Shown here in pieces: positions 1-7,189 of a stretch of DNA of 14,008 bases. Origin of the DNA: Bacteroidota bacterium (lineage in GTDB: Bacteria; Bacteroidota; Bacteroidia; Flavobacteriales; Weeksellaceae); assembly GCA_023433225.1 (NCBI GenBank), contig JAEZDQ010000214.1:1-14008 (forward strand). Reading direction: 5' to 3'. Below the pieces are notes generated by a model, which was not told where the DNA came from, searched no databases, and was given only the letters and a program-made list of their open reading frames with translations. The stretch's first letter is position 1; the number at the start of each line of letters is the position of its first letter. Made by a program: the position numbers and the translations under genes.

Positions 1-991
1 GTACTTCTACTTTGTTTCCGAAGTTTCGTCCGGAAGTAATTTTAATCAACTGAGCCAGGCTGTCTTGTACTACAAAAACTTCGTTGCTGTTCAGCCCGCC
101 TACAAAGGCTTCTCTCGGCACTACCAATACGGGTTTGGATTGGGTTTCATCTTCGGAAGAAGCGAAAACAGCGGTTCCGTACATACCGGCTTTCAGTTCA
201 TTTCCGGCACTGTTTGTTACCTGAATTTCAACCGGGAAATTCAAGGAAGCCGTTGCTTTCGGGGCGATGAATGTAATTTTTCCTACGAATTCCTTATCGG
301 GATAAACGCTTGCTTTTACCTTGATATTATCTCCGGTTTTTAAATTGATAACCTGATTTTCATTAACATCTACCCGCAATTTCAAACTGGAAACATTTAC
401 AATTTCAAACATCGGCGTTCCGGGAGAAACATAGGAACCGGGTTCAATGTACCGTACGTTCACAATCCCGCTAATGGTCGCCCGCACGTTTGTGTCTCCA
501 ACTTTTATTTTCGCATGGTCAAGTTGTGCCTTGGCATTTTTTAAATTCAACCTCGACATGTCCACTTGTTGTTGTGTTACGCCTCCGGTTTTAAAAGCGT
601 TTTCGTATCGTTGGTTATCGGCCAATGCGTTCTGATAAGCCGCCTGAGCAGCAGTCAGGTCAACGGATTGTGTATCGCCACGAATTACTGCTAAGGTCTG
701 TCCAACCCTTACATAACTTCCTTCATCGACCATGACTTTCAATACTTTTCCGCTGATTTCCGAAGGGAAAACCATTTGTTGAAATGGCTCAAAAGTCCCG
801 TTGGCTACATAGTCTGTGGAAATATTCTCAAATTTCACCTGTTCTACATTGACCGCCACGCTTTCATTTACCTGCGCAACAATGCGGGTTTCTTCTTCAG
901 ATTTTTTCTTATTATTTACCAGTGTCATTCCAGCCCAAACCAACAAGGCTGCTACGATTACTACGGTAATGATGATTCTTAAAATTTTCAT
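1..991 (-). CDS. RND efflux periplasmic adaptor (HlyD/AcrA family), 3' end outside window
   Basis: This is the membrane fusion protein of a tripartite RND efflux pump, bridging the inner-membrane pump and the TolC-like channel. The start is the ATG at 991-989, and the frame stays open for 330 codons to the left edge, so the C-terminus is missing. Residues about 4-25 form one N-terminal hydrophobic anchor, followed by a lysine/glutamate-rich stretch. A first lipoyl half follows (around FPSEISGKV and VDEGSYVRVGQ), then an Ala/Gln/Asn-rich alpha-hairpin with LTAAQAAYQNAL. The second lipoyl half comes next (ATISGIVN, EPGSYVSPG), then the beta-barrel domain ending in VVPREAFVGG and VFVVQDSLAQL. 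The order is the one known for AcrA/MexA-like adaptors. The gene lies 14 bp after the tolC-like gene and belongs to the same operon. The substrate cannot be told from sequence. The RND permease is expected just beyond the left edge (inference). Confidence 0.95.
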   Translation of the reverse strand, partial: MKILRIIITVVIVAALLVWAGMTLVNNKKKSEEETRIVAQVNESVAVNVEQVKFENISTDYVANGTFEPFQQMVFPSEISGKVLKVMVDEGSYVRVGQTLAVIRGDTQSVDLTAAQAAYQNALADNQRYENAFKTGGVTQQQVDMSRLNLKNAKAQLDHAKIKVGDTNVRATISGIVNVRYIEPGSYVSPGTPMFEIVNVSSLKLRVDVNENQVINLKTGDNIKVKASVYPDKEFVGKITFIAPKATASLNFPVEIQVTNSAGNELKAGMYGTAVFASSEDETQSKPVLVVPREAFVGGLNSNEVFVVQDSLAQLIKITSGRNFGNKVEV

Positions 992-1005
992 ATATGTGTG
1001 TTTAT

Positions 1006-2358
1006 TTATTGTATTAATGTGTTTAATTCTCCTTTTGATTTTAACAATTGAACTTCTGCCAGTTTGAATTGCAGTACGGCATTTGAATAATTATTCCGGG
1101 CATCAACCAATGTGTTTTGCGCCTCTAACAAATCGGTCAAAGTAGCCAATCCCTGCTGATAATTATTCTGTGTGTTTTCTACAACTCTTTGTGCCAGAGC
1201 TACATTCTCCTGCTGATTTTCAATGGCAATCAGGTTGTTTTCAATTTGCGATTTCGCATTTTGATATTCCAAATCCAAGCCTAATTTAGTGTCGTCTATA
1301 TCGACCTGAAGTTCTCTTAATTCAATATCGGCCTGACTTACACGCGCTTTGGTAGCAAACCCGCTGAAAATCGGGATGCGTAAATTCAAACCGATTGAAG
1401 CAAAATCCGACCAATAAACACCGTCCTCCAAACCGGAACCGATTGGAAATTTATCGCCCTGCCCCATATAATTATATCCGGCAGTCAACGACAAAGTCGG
1501 ATAATAAGCGGATTTACGGGCGTCTATCTGCAATTCCAGAAGTTCTTCCTGTTTTTTAAGCAGTTTCAGTTCGCTACGATTTTCTACATCAATTTCATTG
1601 GCCAAAAGAATTTGTTCTACTTCAAATTCTTCTTCAACTAGTTCAATCGATTGGGCAATCGGCATTCCCATGTAGAATTTCAACGCATTTTCCTGTAATT
1701 GAACCGCATTCAATAATTGTTGCCTTGTGGTTTTGATGTTGGTCAACTGAACCTCCACACGGTCTAAATCAATTTTCCTCGCCAAACCGTTATCGTAAAG
1801 ACTTTTGATGATGTCTCTTGTTTTTTCAATATTCACATAACTGCTGTCGATGGTTTCAAGTTGTTCCTTTTGAACAAAGACATTGTAATAAGCGGTAGCC
1901 ACTCTTTCGATGACCTGTTCTTCCGTTAATTCTGCATTGATCTGATAAAATTCCCGTGTGGTTTTAGCAGCCTTCAATCCGGTGAAAACCGTTTGGTCAA
2001 AAATATTTTGGGTCAATGAAACACCGGCAACCGAATTCCACTTTTGACCCATGGCCAGAATGAGAAAAGGCTCGTCTGTTGGCATTCCCGGAAATCCATC
2101 GGAAGGAATTGCTGTTTCCTGTAAAATCGGATTATAGGTAATAGAACCGTTGGCGCTGATATTTGGTAAGGCACCCGCGCGTGCTTCCTGAATAAGGTAT
2201 TCGCTGTTTTCGATGCGCAGTTTTGCCTTTTTAGCTTCCGCTTTATTTTGAAGCGCGTAAGCAATGGCGTCTTTGAGGGTGAGGGTTTGCGTTTCTTGTG
2301 CCGATAAACTAATTCCAAAAGAAAAAAGTATAAGCAAAGTGATTGAATATGATTTCAT
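1006..2358 (-). CDS. TolC-family outer membrane efflux protein
   Basis: This is the outer-membrane channel of a tripartite efflux system, expected to form a trimeric beta-barrel with a long periplasmic alpha-helical tunnel. It has 450 residues, typical for the family. Residues 1-20 are a clear Sec signal peptide (hydrophobic core SITLLILFSFGISLSA, cleavage near Ala20). The mature part has the two homologous OEP repeats of the family. The first begins at LTLKDAIAYALQNKAEAKKA and the second at about residue 260. Both are rich in Gln, Asn, Glu and Leu coiled-coil segments, ending with the usual NNYQQGLATLTDLLEAQNTL motif near the C-terminus. It starts 16 bp downstream of tetR and is followed 14 bp later by the adaptor gene, so all three are probably cotranscribed from the tetR promoter. 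The stop codon is TAA. No defects are visible. Confidence 0.96.
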   Translation of the reverse strand: MKSYSITLLILFSFGISLSAQETQTLTLKDAIAYALQNKAEAKKAKLRIENSEYLIQEARAGALPNISANGSITYNPILQETAIPSDGFPGMPTDEPFLILAMGQKWNSVAGVSLTQNIFDQTVFTGLKAAKTTREFYQINAELTEEQVIERVATAYYNVFVQKEQLETIDSSYVNIEKTRDIIKSLYDNGLARKIDLDRVEVQLTNIKTTRQQLLNAVQLQENALKFYMGMPIAQSIELVEEEFEVEQILLANEIDVENRSELKLLKKQEELLELQIDARKSAYYPTLSLTAGYNYMGQGDKFPIGSGLEDGVYWSDFASIGLNLRIPIFSGFATKARVSQADIELRELQVDIDDTKLGLDLEYQNAKSQIENNLIAIENQQENVALAQRVVENTQNNYQQGLATLTDLLEAQNTLVDARNNYSNAVLQFKLAEVQLLKSKGELNTLIQ

Positions 2359-2374
2359 AAATCTCGGATTCTAA

Positions 2375-2968
2375 TTAATTTACAAATAGTGTGTCTAAAA
2401 TAATTTTCTTTCTGTCCTTCAATAATTTATTGTACGCTGCATCGTCAATCTGCATGGATTCCTGAATCAATGGCCGCATGCAGAGCGGAAAACTGATCAG
2501 TGAAATGACGTTCATTACAAACTGTATCGGTTCCATTTTTCGAATGGTTCCTTTTTTTATTTCCGTTTGAATTTGTTTGAAGAATTCAGGTAAAACTTTT
2601 TGTACTTGGTCTTGTTTGTTGAAAGCACAACCTTGATTGATTTGCGTTACCAGATAGATTTCGAGGTAAGGATATTCGAGTGCAACCTCCATCGAATAAT
2701 CAATAAACTCAGCGATTTTATCCTTAAAAGGTTTATCCGAAAACAAAATAGATTCGGATTTTTTAGTTTCTTCAATTTGTGCTTCTTCAAAAACTTGTTC
2801 AAACAAATTATTTCTTGAACGAAAATAATAGTTGATCAAAGTGCGGTTCACACCGGCGGCATCCGCAATTTCCTGGGTAGTGGCGTTGAATTTGCCTTCC
2901 CTAAAAAAAAGCCGCTTCGCGGTGGATTTGATTAATTCTTCCGTTAATTCATTTTCTTGTTCTGACAT
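2375..2968 (-). CDS. TetR/AcrR-family transcriptional regulator of the efflux operon
   Basis: This 197-residue protein has the size and layout of TetR-family repressors. The N-terminal helix-turn-helix lies at about residues 29-53 (ATTQEIADAAGVNRTLINYY) and is followed by the typical FRSRNNLFEQVF stretch. The remaining all-helical part (about 65-197) would be the ligand-binding and dimerisation domain, which is too variable to show the inducer. It is the first gene of the operon with the tolC-like and adaptor genes, an arrangement in which the regulator usually represses its own operon and is released by a pump substrate. A promoter with overlapping palindromes sits directly upstream (2984-3016), which supports autoregulation (inference). 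The ATG at 2968-2966 is the first start after that promoter. The stop is TAA. Confidence 0.95.
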   Translation of the reverse strand: MSEQENELTEELIKSTAKRLFFREGKFNATTQEIADAAGVNRTLINYYFRSRNNLFEQVFEEAQIEETKKSESILFSDKPFKDKIAEFIDYSMEVALEYPYLEIYLVTQINQGCAFNKQDQVQKVLPEFFKQIQTEIKKGTIRKMEPIQFVMNVISLISFPLCMRPLIQESMQIDDAAYNKLLKDRKKIILDTLFVN

Positions 2969-2983
2969 TTCGGTTTAAATTAG

Positions 2984-3016
2984 AAGTTAAACTTAATTGT
3001 TTAACAATTTTGTCAA
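2984..3016 (-). promoter_or_regulatory. tetR promoter with overlapping palindromic operator
   Basis: On the minus strand a -33 TTG (3016-3014) is followed after 18 bp by TAAGTTTA (2995-2988), one base away from the Bacteroidota -7 consensus TAnnTTTG. Two adjoining palindromes cover this spacer and the -7 box. AATTGTT-n-AACAATT lies at 2995-3009 and AAGTT-n-AACTT at 2984-2994. Read together, the arms GTTAAAC (2986-2992) and GTTTAAC (2999-3005) make a 20-bp inverted repeat with a 6-bp centre, a size usual for TetR-family operators. Binding here would block polymerase. The palindromes and boxes are seen directly; that the neighbouring TetR binds here is inference. Confidence 0.6.
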
Positions 3017-3165
3017 TGCAAATGTAAAACAGCGTTCGAAAATGAACAAATGATTCTTGTCAGATTTTTGAAAAAAAATAAAAAGGAGCTATTAAGAACG
3101 GTTTGAGTTAATTTAAAATTATAACATTAAGTGTGTATAACATATTTGCTTAAGACCCATTAAGA

Positions 3166-3180
3166 AATCATACAATGATT
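3166..3180 (-). terminator. Weak hairpin downstream of acs
   Basis: AATCAT and ATGATT form a perfect 6-bp inverted repeat around ACA, 36 bp past the acs stop codon, followed on the minus strand by TTTCTTAATG. The stem is AT-rich and the T-run is short, so this is at best a poor intrinsic terminator. It is the only candidate in the acs-tetR gap (2969-3215). Without it acs transcription could run into the tetR operon. Confidence 0.2.
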
Positions 3181-3215
3181 GAAGAGTGCTTAAGTCAACT
3201 TATCGCTGTTAATAT

Positions 3216-5126
3216 TTAATCAATCCTTTCGTTTTTAATTTCCTCCACAATTTCGGGATTCAATAAAGTAGAAGTATCACCAAAATTAGAGAAATCCCCT
3301 TCCGCAATTTTACGAAGGATTCTGCGCATAATTTTTCCGGAGCGGGTTTTTGGCAATCCTGATACAAACTGGATTTTATCGAGTTTTGCAATCGGGCCGA
3401 TATGGCTGGCGATGTGTTGGTTGATTTCGTTCCTCAAATTACTGCGGTCTCTGGTTTCACCGGTTTCTTTCAGCGTAATATATCCGTAAAGCGCATTTCC
3501 TTTGATGTCGTGCGGGAAACCTACAATGGCAGATTCGGCAACGGCAGGATGCTCGTTGATGGCATCTTCAATGGGTGCTGTCCCGAGGTTATGCCCTGAA
3601 ACAATCACTACATCGTCCACACGGCCCGTAATCCGGTAATAACCTACTTCGTCTCGCAAAGCTCCGTCGCCGGTGAAATATTTTCCCCGGAAAGCAGAAA
3701 AATAAGTATCAATAAACCTTTGGTGGTCACCCCAGATGGTTCGGGCGATTCCGGGCCAGGGGAATTTTATACACAAACTCCCTACGACTTGATTGTCTGT
3801 GATTTCATTCCGGCGTTCATCCATCAAAACCGGTTGGATGCCGGGCAACGGCAATGTCGCATAAGTAGGTTTGGTGGGGGTGATGAACGGCAACGGCGCA
3901 ATCATAATGCCACCCGTTTCGGGTTGCCACCAGGTATCTGTGATGGGCGCCGATTTCCGTCCGATGTGGTTGTTGTACCAATGCCATGCTTCTTCGTTAA
4001 TGGGCTCGCCAACGGAACCCAAAACCTTGATGGACGAAAGATCGTGGTTTTCTACAAAGCTTAAATTTTCCTTTGCCAAGGCCCGGATGGCCGTCGGAGC
4101 CGTGTAGAATTGGGTGATTTTATGTTTGTCAATGACATCCCAGAACCTGCCGTAATCCGGATAAGAAGGAATTCCTTCAAACAAAACAGTGGTGGCGCCA
4201 TTCAGCAAAGGACCGTAAACGATGTAGGAGTGACCTGTGATCCAGCCGATATCGGCAGTGCACCAAAAAACATCGTTCCCTTTGTAATTGAAAATGTTTT
4301 TAAATGTATAAGCGGTAAAAACCATGTATCCGCCGATGGTGTGTACCATTCCCTTTGGTTTTCCGGTAGAGCCGGAAGTATAGAGGATGAACAAAGGGTC
4401 TTCCGCATCCATGATTTCGGCCACATGGTCTTGTGGCGCATCGTCCAATAAAGGTTGTAACCATAGGTCACGGCCTTCTTTCATTTGAATTTCTGAATTT
4501 GTCCGCTTTACGGTTAAAACTGTTTTGACTAAAGGACTCTGTTCCAATGCTTCGTCAACAATCCCTTTTAAATCAATGGATTTCGCACCACGAAAACCAC
4601 CGTCGGCGGTAATGACCATTTTGCAATCCAAGTCCTGGATCCGCGAAGCGACCGCTGAAGCGGAAAACCCGGCAAATATCACCGAATGAATCGCACCCAC
4701 TCTGGCACATGCCAATATCGAAACCGCTAACTCCGGAATCATCGGCAGGTAAATACAAACCCGGTCGCCTTTTTGGATGCCTTGGTTTTTGAGCACATTC
4801 GCCATTTTACATACACGCTCGTGCAATTCCAAGTAAGTGATGTGTTGAGCGGGTTCATTCGGGTCGTTGGGCTCAAAAATGATGGCGGTTTTATCTCCCC
4901 TTTTATTCAGGTGACGGTCGATGCAATTCTTGACGATGTTTAATTTCCCGTTGATAAACCATTTGATATCGGCATGGATCATATCGTATTCCAATACCTT
5001 TTCCCATTTTTGGTACCAAGTAAAATTTTCATCGGCAATCGTTCCCCAAAATTCTTCCGGATTGCGAACCGATTTGTTGTAAATTTTGAAATAATCTTCT
5101 AAACTGCCGATTTTATAATAATTCAT
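3216..5126 (-). CDS. acs: Acetyl-CoA synthetase (acetate--CoA ligase)
   Basis: This cytoplasmic enzyme activates acetate with ATP to acetyl-AMP and then forms acetyl-CoA. It has 636 residues, close to the roughly 650 of bacterial Acs. The N-terminal ACAS_N segment is at about 1-60. The adenylate-forming core carries the phosphate loop YTSGSTGKPKGMV (249-261), DTWWQPETGG (397-406) with Trp400, the residue known to restrict the acyl pocket to acetate, and YFTGDGALRDE (483-493). The hinge GRVDD (501-505) leads into the C-terminal domain. PKTRSGKIMRR holds Lys598, equivalent to the catalytic lysine that is switched off by acetylation in other Acs enzymes. Two positions differ from the enterobacterial sequence: GHNLGTAPIE (511-520) has Asn513 where Arg is usual, and Pro402 replaces Thr. 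The gene stands alone, divergent from the topoisomerase. Its stop is TAA. Confidence 0.97.
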   Translation of the reverse strand: MNYYKIGSLEDYFKIYNKSVRNPEEFWGTIADENFTWYQKWEKVLEYDMIHADIKWFINGKLNIVKNCIDRHLNKRGDKTAIIFEPNDPNEPAQHITYLELHERVCKMANVLKNQGIQKGDRVCIYLPMIPELAVSILACARVGAIHSVIFAGFSASAVASRIQDLDCKMVITADGGFRGAKSIDLKGIVDEALEQSPLVKTVLTVKRTNSEIQMKEGRDLWLQPLLDDAPQDHVAEIMDAEDPLFILYTSGSTGKPKGMVHTIGGYMVFTAYTFKNIFNYKGNDVFWCTADIGWITGHSYIVYGPLLNGATTVLFEGIPSYPDYGRFWDVIDKHKITQFYTAPTAIRALAKENLSFVENHDLSSIKVLGSVGEPINEEAWHWYNNHIGRKSAPITDTWWQPETGGIMIAPLPFITPTKPTYATLPLPGIQPVLMDERRNEITDNQVVGSLCIKFPWPGIARTIWGDHQRFIDTYFSAFRGKYFTGDGALRDEVGYYRITGRVDDVVIVSGHNLGTAPIEDAINEHPAVAESAIVGFPHDIKGNALYGYITLKETGETRDRSNLRNEINQHIASHIGPIAKLDKIQFVSGLPKTRSGKIMRRILRKIAEGDFSNFGDTSTLLNPEIVEEIKNERID

Positions 5127-5158
5127 GGTTTATTTTTTGGTTAAATGTAATAATTTCC

Positions 5159-5166
5159 CAAATCTA
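5159..5166 (-). promoter_or_regulatory. Putative acs promoter -7 element
   Basis: TAGATTTG on the minus strand matches the Bacteroidota -7 consensus TAnnTTTG exactly and ends 33 bp before the acs ATG. No good TTG -33 box is found at the expected 19-21 bp upstream, so the promoter may depend on an activator or be weak. Supported by motif and position only. Confidence 0.4.
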
Positions 5167-5242
5167 AAAAATGGTTTTGAACCTTGGTCTCATTGAATTC
5201 AAAAAAAATCAGGACAATTATCCGATTGTATTTCCAATTTGG

Positions 5243-5259
5243 AATCCATCGTATGGATT
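5243..5259. promoter_or_regulatory. Perfect inverted repeat between divergent acs and topoisomerase genes
   Basis: AATCCAT and ATGGATT are perfect 7-bp arms around CGT, 31 bp upstream of the topoisomerase ATG in the divergent intergenic region (5127-5289). It could be an operator or simply a small hairpin. It is not followed by a T-run, so it is not a terminator. The regulator, if any, is unknown. Confidence 0.3.
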
Positions 5260-5289
5260 AATTCTCTAATTTTAATTAAAATCTCAAAG

Positions 5290-6282
5290 ATGTTTCACCG
5301 ACACAAAAGTGGCAAAGGTTTCCGATACACCGATTCGAATGGCGAAAAAGTGAAAGACCCGGAATGGAAGGCTTATTTCCAATCGCTTGTAATTCCCCCG
5401 GCTTGGACGAAAGTCGAGATTTCCGAAAAGAAAAGAGCCAAAATTTTGGCGACGGGCTATGATGCCAAAGGGCGTAAACAGTATATTTACAATCCTTCTT
5501 TCCGGCAAAAACAAGACCGGCAAAAGTTTGACAGGATTATCCAGTTTGCGGAGCAGTTGGAACACATGCGCCGCGTGACCGGCCAGCATCTCCGAAAAAA
5601 GAAGCTTACCCGGGAAAAAGTTTTGGCCGCTATGGTTCGTTTATTGGAGGCTGCATTTTTCCGTCCGGGAAGCGAAGTTTATGCGAAAGAAAATGAAAGT
5701 TACGGGCTGACCACCATGCGTAGCAAGCATTTGGAAATCAATGGCAATGAATTGATTTTTTCGTACAAAGGAAAATCGGGGATTGAACAGGAAAAACACG
5801 TTACCGATGCGCGTTTGGCGAAAATAGTTCAGGAAATTGATGATTTACCAGGCTACGAAATTTTTAAATATATTGATGAAAACGGTCAAATTACCGATGT
5901 GAAAAGTGATGATTTGAACCAATACATCCGTGAAATCATGGGGGATGAGTTTTCAGCGAAGGACTTCAGAACCTGGTCAGGAACCATGATTGCTGCGATT
6001 GCTTTGGATGAATTGGAGGCCGAAGAAGAACTAAGCCAAAACCAATTGAACAAAAACATCCGCCAAGCGGTCGTTGCGGTGAGTGAAAAATTGGGCAATA
6101 CGCCTGCCGTCGCACGGAGTTCCTATATCGACCCGAGGGTCATTGAGGAATACTTGGATGGAAAAACGCTGAAATACTTCCAAAAAGAAGTCAACCGTTT
6201 GTTGAAAGACCACCAAAACCTTTCCTCAACCGAAATCGCCGTTTTGTGTATGTTGCGCAGCCGGTTGGAGACGGGTTCTTAA
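5290..6282 (+). CDS. DNA topoisomerase IB (poxvirus-like bacterial type)
   Basis: This enzyme relaxes supercoils by nicking one strand through a 3'-phosphotyrosine bond, without ATP. I chose the ATG at 5290, giving 330 residues. The open frame reaches back only to a TTG at 5239, and those 17 extra residues do not look like the family. The N-terminal domain begins with KGFRYTDSNGEKV, then LVIPPAWT and ATGYDAKGRKQY, all family hallmarks. The catalytic domain shows Arg125 (in FFRPGSEVYAKENESYGL), Lys162 (GKSG), Arg227 (KDFRTWSGT), Asn270 (LGNTPAV) and the nucleophile Tyr279 (SSYIDP). Asn replaces the viral His in many bacterial members, so the site appears intact. The gene is single. Its 3' end converges on the tRNA-His terminator. 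The stop is TAA. Its cellular role in bacteria is poorly known. Confidence 0.95.
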   Translation: MFHRHKSGKGFRYTDSNGEKVKDPEWKAYFQSLVIPPAWTKVEISEKKRAKILATGYDAKGRKQYIYNPSFRQKQDRQKFDRIIQFAEQLEHMRRVTGQHLRKKKLTREKVLAAMVRLLEAAFFRPGSEVYAKENESYGLTTMRSKHLEINGNELIFSYKGKSGIEQEKHVTDARLAKIVQEIDDLPGYEIFKYIDENGQITDVKSDDLNQYIREIMGDEFSAKDFRTWSGTMIAAIALDELEAEEELSQNQLNKNIRQAVVAVSEKLGNTPAVARSSYIDPRVIEEYLDGKTLKYFQKEVNRLLKDHQNLSSTEIAVLCMLRSRLETGS

Positions 6283-6320
6283 GATTAATTGGTAATCATT
6301 CAAAAATGAATATGAGAAAC

Positions 6321-6348
6321 AAAAAAGCCCTTGAAAATCAAGGGCTTT
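6321..6348 (-). terminator. Intrinsic terminator of tRNA-His (and probably of the bshB1 operon)
   Basis: On the minus strand AAAGCCCTTG and CAAGGGCTTT form a perfect 10-bp stem around ATTTT, with the T-run continuing to six T. The stem begins with the A of the tRNA CCA end. On the plus strand the hairpin is followed by only three T and then GGGG, so it would be a weaker stop for the converging topoisomerase transcript. Confidence 0.9.
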
Positions 6349-6350
6349 GG

Positions 6351-6424
6351 GGTGGATGACCGGGTTCGAACCGGCGACCTCCGGAACCACAATCCGGCGC
6401 TCTAACCAACTGAGCTACAACCAC
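6351..6424 (-). tRNA. trnH: tRNA-His (anticodon GTG)
   Basis: The minus strand folds into a full cloverleaf: D stem GCTC/GAGC, anticodon stem CCGGA/TCCGG with loop TTGTGGT (anticodon GTG at 6390-6388), and T loop TTCGAAC with stem GCCGG/CCGGT. The discriminator is C73, preceded by an encoded G at -1 (position 6425), the identity pair of histidine tRNAs. CCA is encoded at 6350-6348. The acceptor stem GTGGTTG/CATCCAC has one U-U mismatch at pair 5:68. The tRNA lies 54 bp after bshB1 and has its own promoter and terminator. Confidence 0.96.
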
Positions 6425-6438
6425 CATTTTTCAAATGG
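6424..6438 (-). other. Inverted repeat in the tRNA-His leader
   Basis: CCATTT and AAATGG form perfect 6-bp arms around GAA on the minus strand. The 3' arm includes the G at -1 and the first base of the tRNA, so the leader could pair with the start of the acceptor strand in the precursor. It may influence RNase P processing, or be chance. Confidence 0.35.
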
Positions 6439-6442
6439 ACTG

Positions 6443-6472
6443 CAAATATACAGCTTTTTAGGAATTCCAAAA
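6443..6472 (-). promoter_or_regulatory. tRNA-His promoter
   Basis: On the minus strand TTTTG (6472-6468), 17 bp, then TATATTTG (6450-6443) match the Bacteroidota housekeeping pattern, with an exact TAnnTTTG -7 box. The -33 box lies just past the end of bshB1. Transcription would begin roughly 10-15 bases before the mature tRNA, so tRNA-His can be made independently of the upstream operon. Confidence 0.7.
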
Positions 6473-6478
6473 TTATTT

Positions 6479-7180
6479 TCAGGTGAATCCTTCAAAATCT
6501 TTTATGCCCAAATAGCCTTTCAACAAGAATCCTTCTCCCGCTTCGGTACCGATGAGCATCCCTAAGTCCTTGGCTCTGTTTTCAACACTTTCCATAAAAT
6601 GTTTGGAAGAAATCGGTGTATCCGGTTCCGGGTTTTCAGGATTGTGGAATTGGGTTTTATAGGCAAAACAAGCTTCTTTTTTCTTTTCCAGAAAACCGGA
6701 AACATCCAATACAAAATCGGGTTTCAGCGGATACCATTGGATATAATGAAAAATATGTTTTGGCCGCCAAGCTTCCTGCCCTGTATATATTTTCCGCAAA
6801 CCGGAAAGGAATGTGGCTGTTTCCACCAGTTCCGCGCCTTTTGGATGGTCAATGTGGCGGTCGTCAACGGCATTGCACAAAATGATTTCCGGACGGTATT
6901 TGCGGATGGCTTCGATGATTTTGAGTTGATGGGTTTCATCATTTGTGAAAAACCCGTCCCGGAAACCCAAATTTTCGCGAACGGCTGTACCCAAGATTTT
7001 TGCGGCTTGCGATGCTTCCAAATCACGGGTCTCAGCCGTTCCTCGCGTACCCAGTTCCCCGCGTGTCAAATCAAGGATTCCTACTTTTTTGCCCAAATGA
7101 ACCATCTTGGCTACGGTTGCGCCGCAACCTAATTCCACATCGTCGGGATGGGCACCGATGGCTAAAATATCCAGTTTCAT
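6479..7180 (-). CDS. bshB1: Bacillithiol biosynthesis deacetylase BshB1 (PIG-L/LmbE family)
   Basis: BshB1 removes the acetyl group from GlcNAc-malate to give glucosaminyl-malate, the second step of bacillithiol synthesis. The 233 residues show the zinc-binding PIG-L signature AHPDD (10-14) directly followed by VELGCG. Next come LTRGELGTRGTAETR (38-52), LGFRDGFF (71-78) and the second metal and catalytic motif DRHIDHPKGA (107-116, with His109, Asp111 and His112). GTRGT and DGFF are characteristic of BshB1 rather than of general LmbE proteins. It is the last gene of the ccsBA-gpx-bshB1 operon, starting 9 bp after gpx. It stops with TGA and no terminator precedes the tRNA-His gene, so readthrough into the tRNA is likely. 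The BshA glycosyltransferase and BshC ligase needed for the pathway are not in this window. Confidence 0.93.
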   Translation of the reverse strand: MKLDILAIGAHPDDVELGCGATVAKMVHLGKKVGILDLTRGELGTRGTAETRDLEASQAAKILGTAVRENLGFRDGFFTNDETHQLKIIEAIRKYRPEIILCNAVDDRHIDHPKGAELVETATFLSGLRKIYTGQEAWRPKHIFHYIQWYPLKPDFVLDVSGFLEKKKEACFAYKTQFHNPENPEPDTPISSKHFMESVENRAKDLGMLIGTEAGEGFLLKGYLGIKDFEGFT

Positions 7181-7189
7181 GCGTACTGC

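Noticed and set aside
3148..3194. Two copies of GCTTAAG 40 bp apart
   Set aside because: They are short, AT-rich and palindromic by composition; there are not enough copies or context to call a repeat family or binding site.
5239..5289. TTG-started N-terminal extension of the topoisomerase
   Set aside because: It covers the inverted repeat and AT-rich promoter-like DNA; the family's N-terminus begins at the ATG at 5290.
6298..6311. ATTCA-AAAA-TGAAT hairpin after the topoisomerase gene
   Set aside because: It is a 5-bp AT-only stem without a T-run, so not a credible terminator.
6599..7132. 177-codon plus-strand open frame across bshB1
   Set aside because: It is a shadow of the BshB1 coding strand, with a Cys- and Phe-rich unnatural composition and no start signals.
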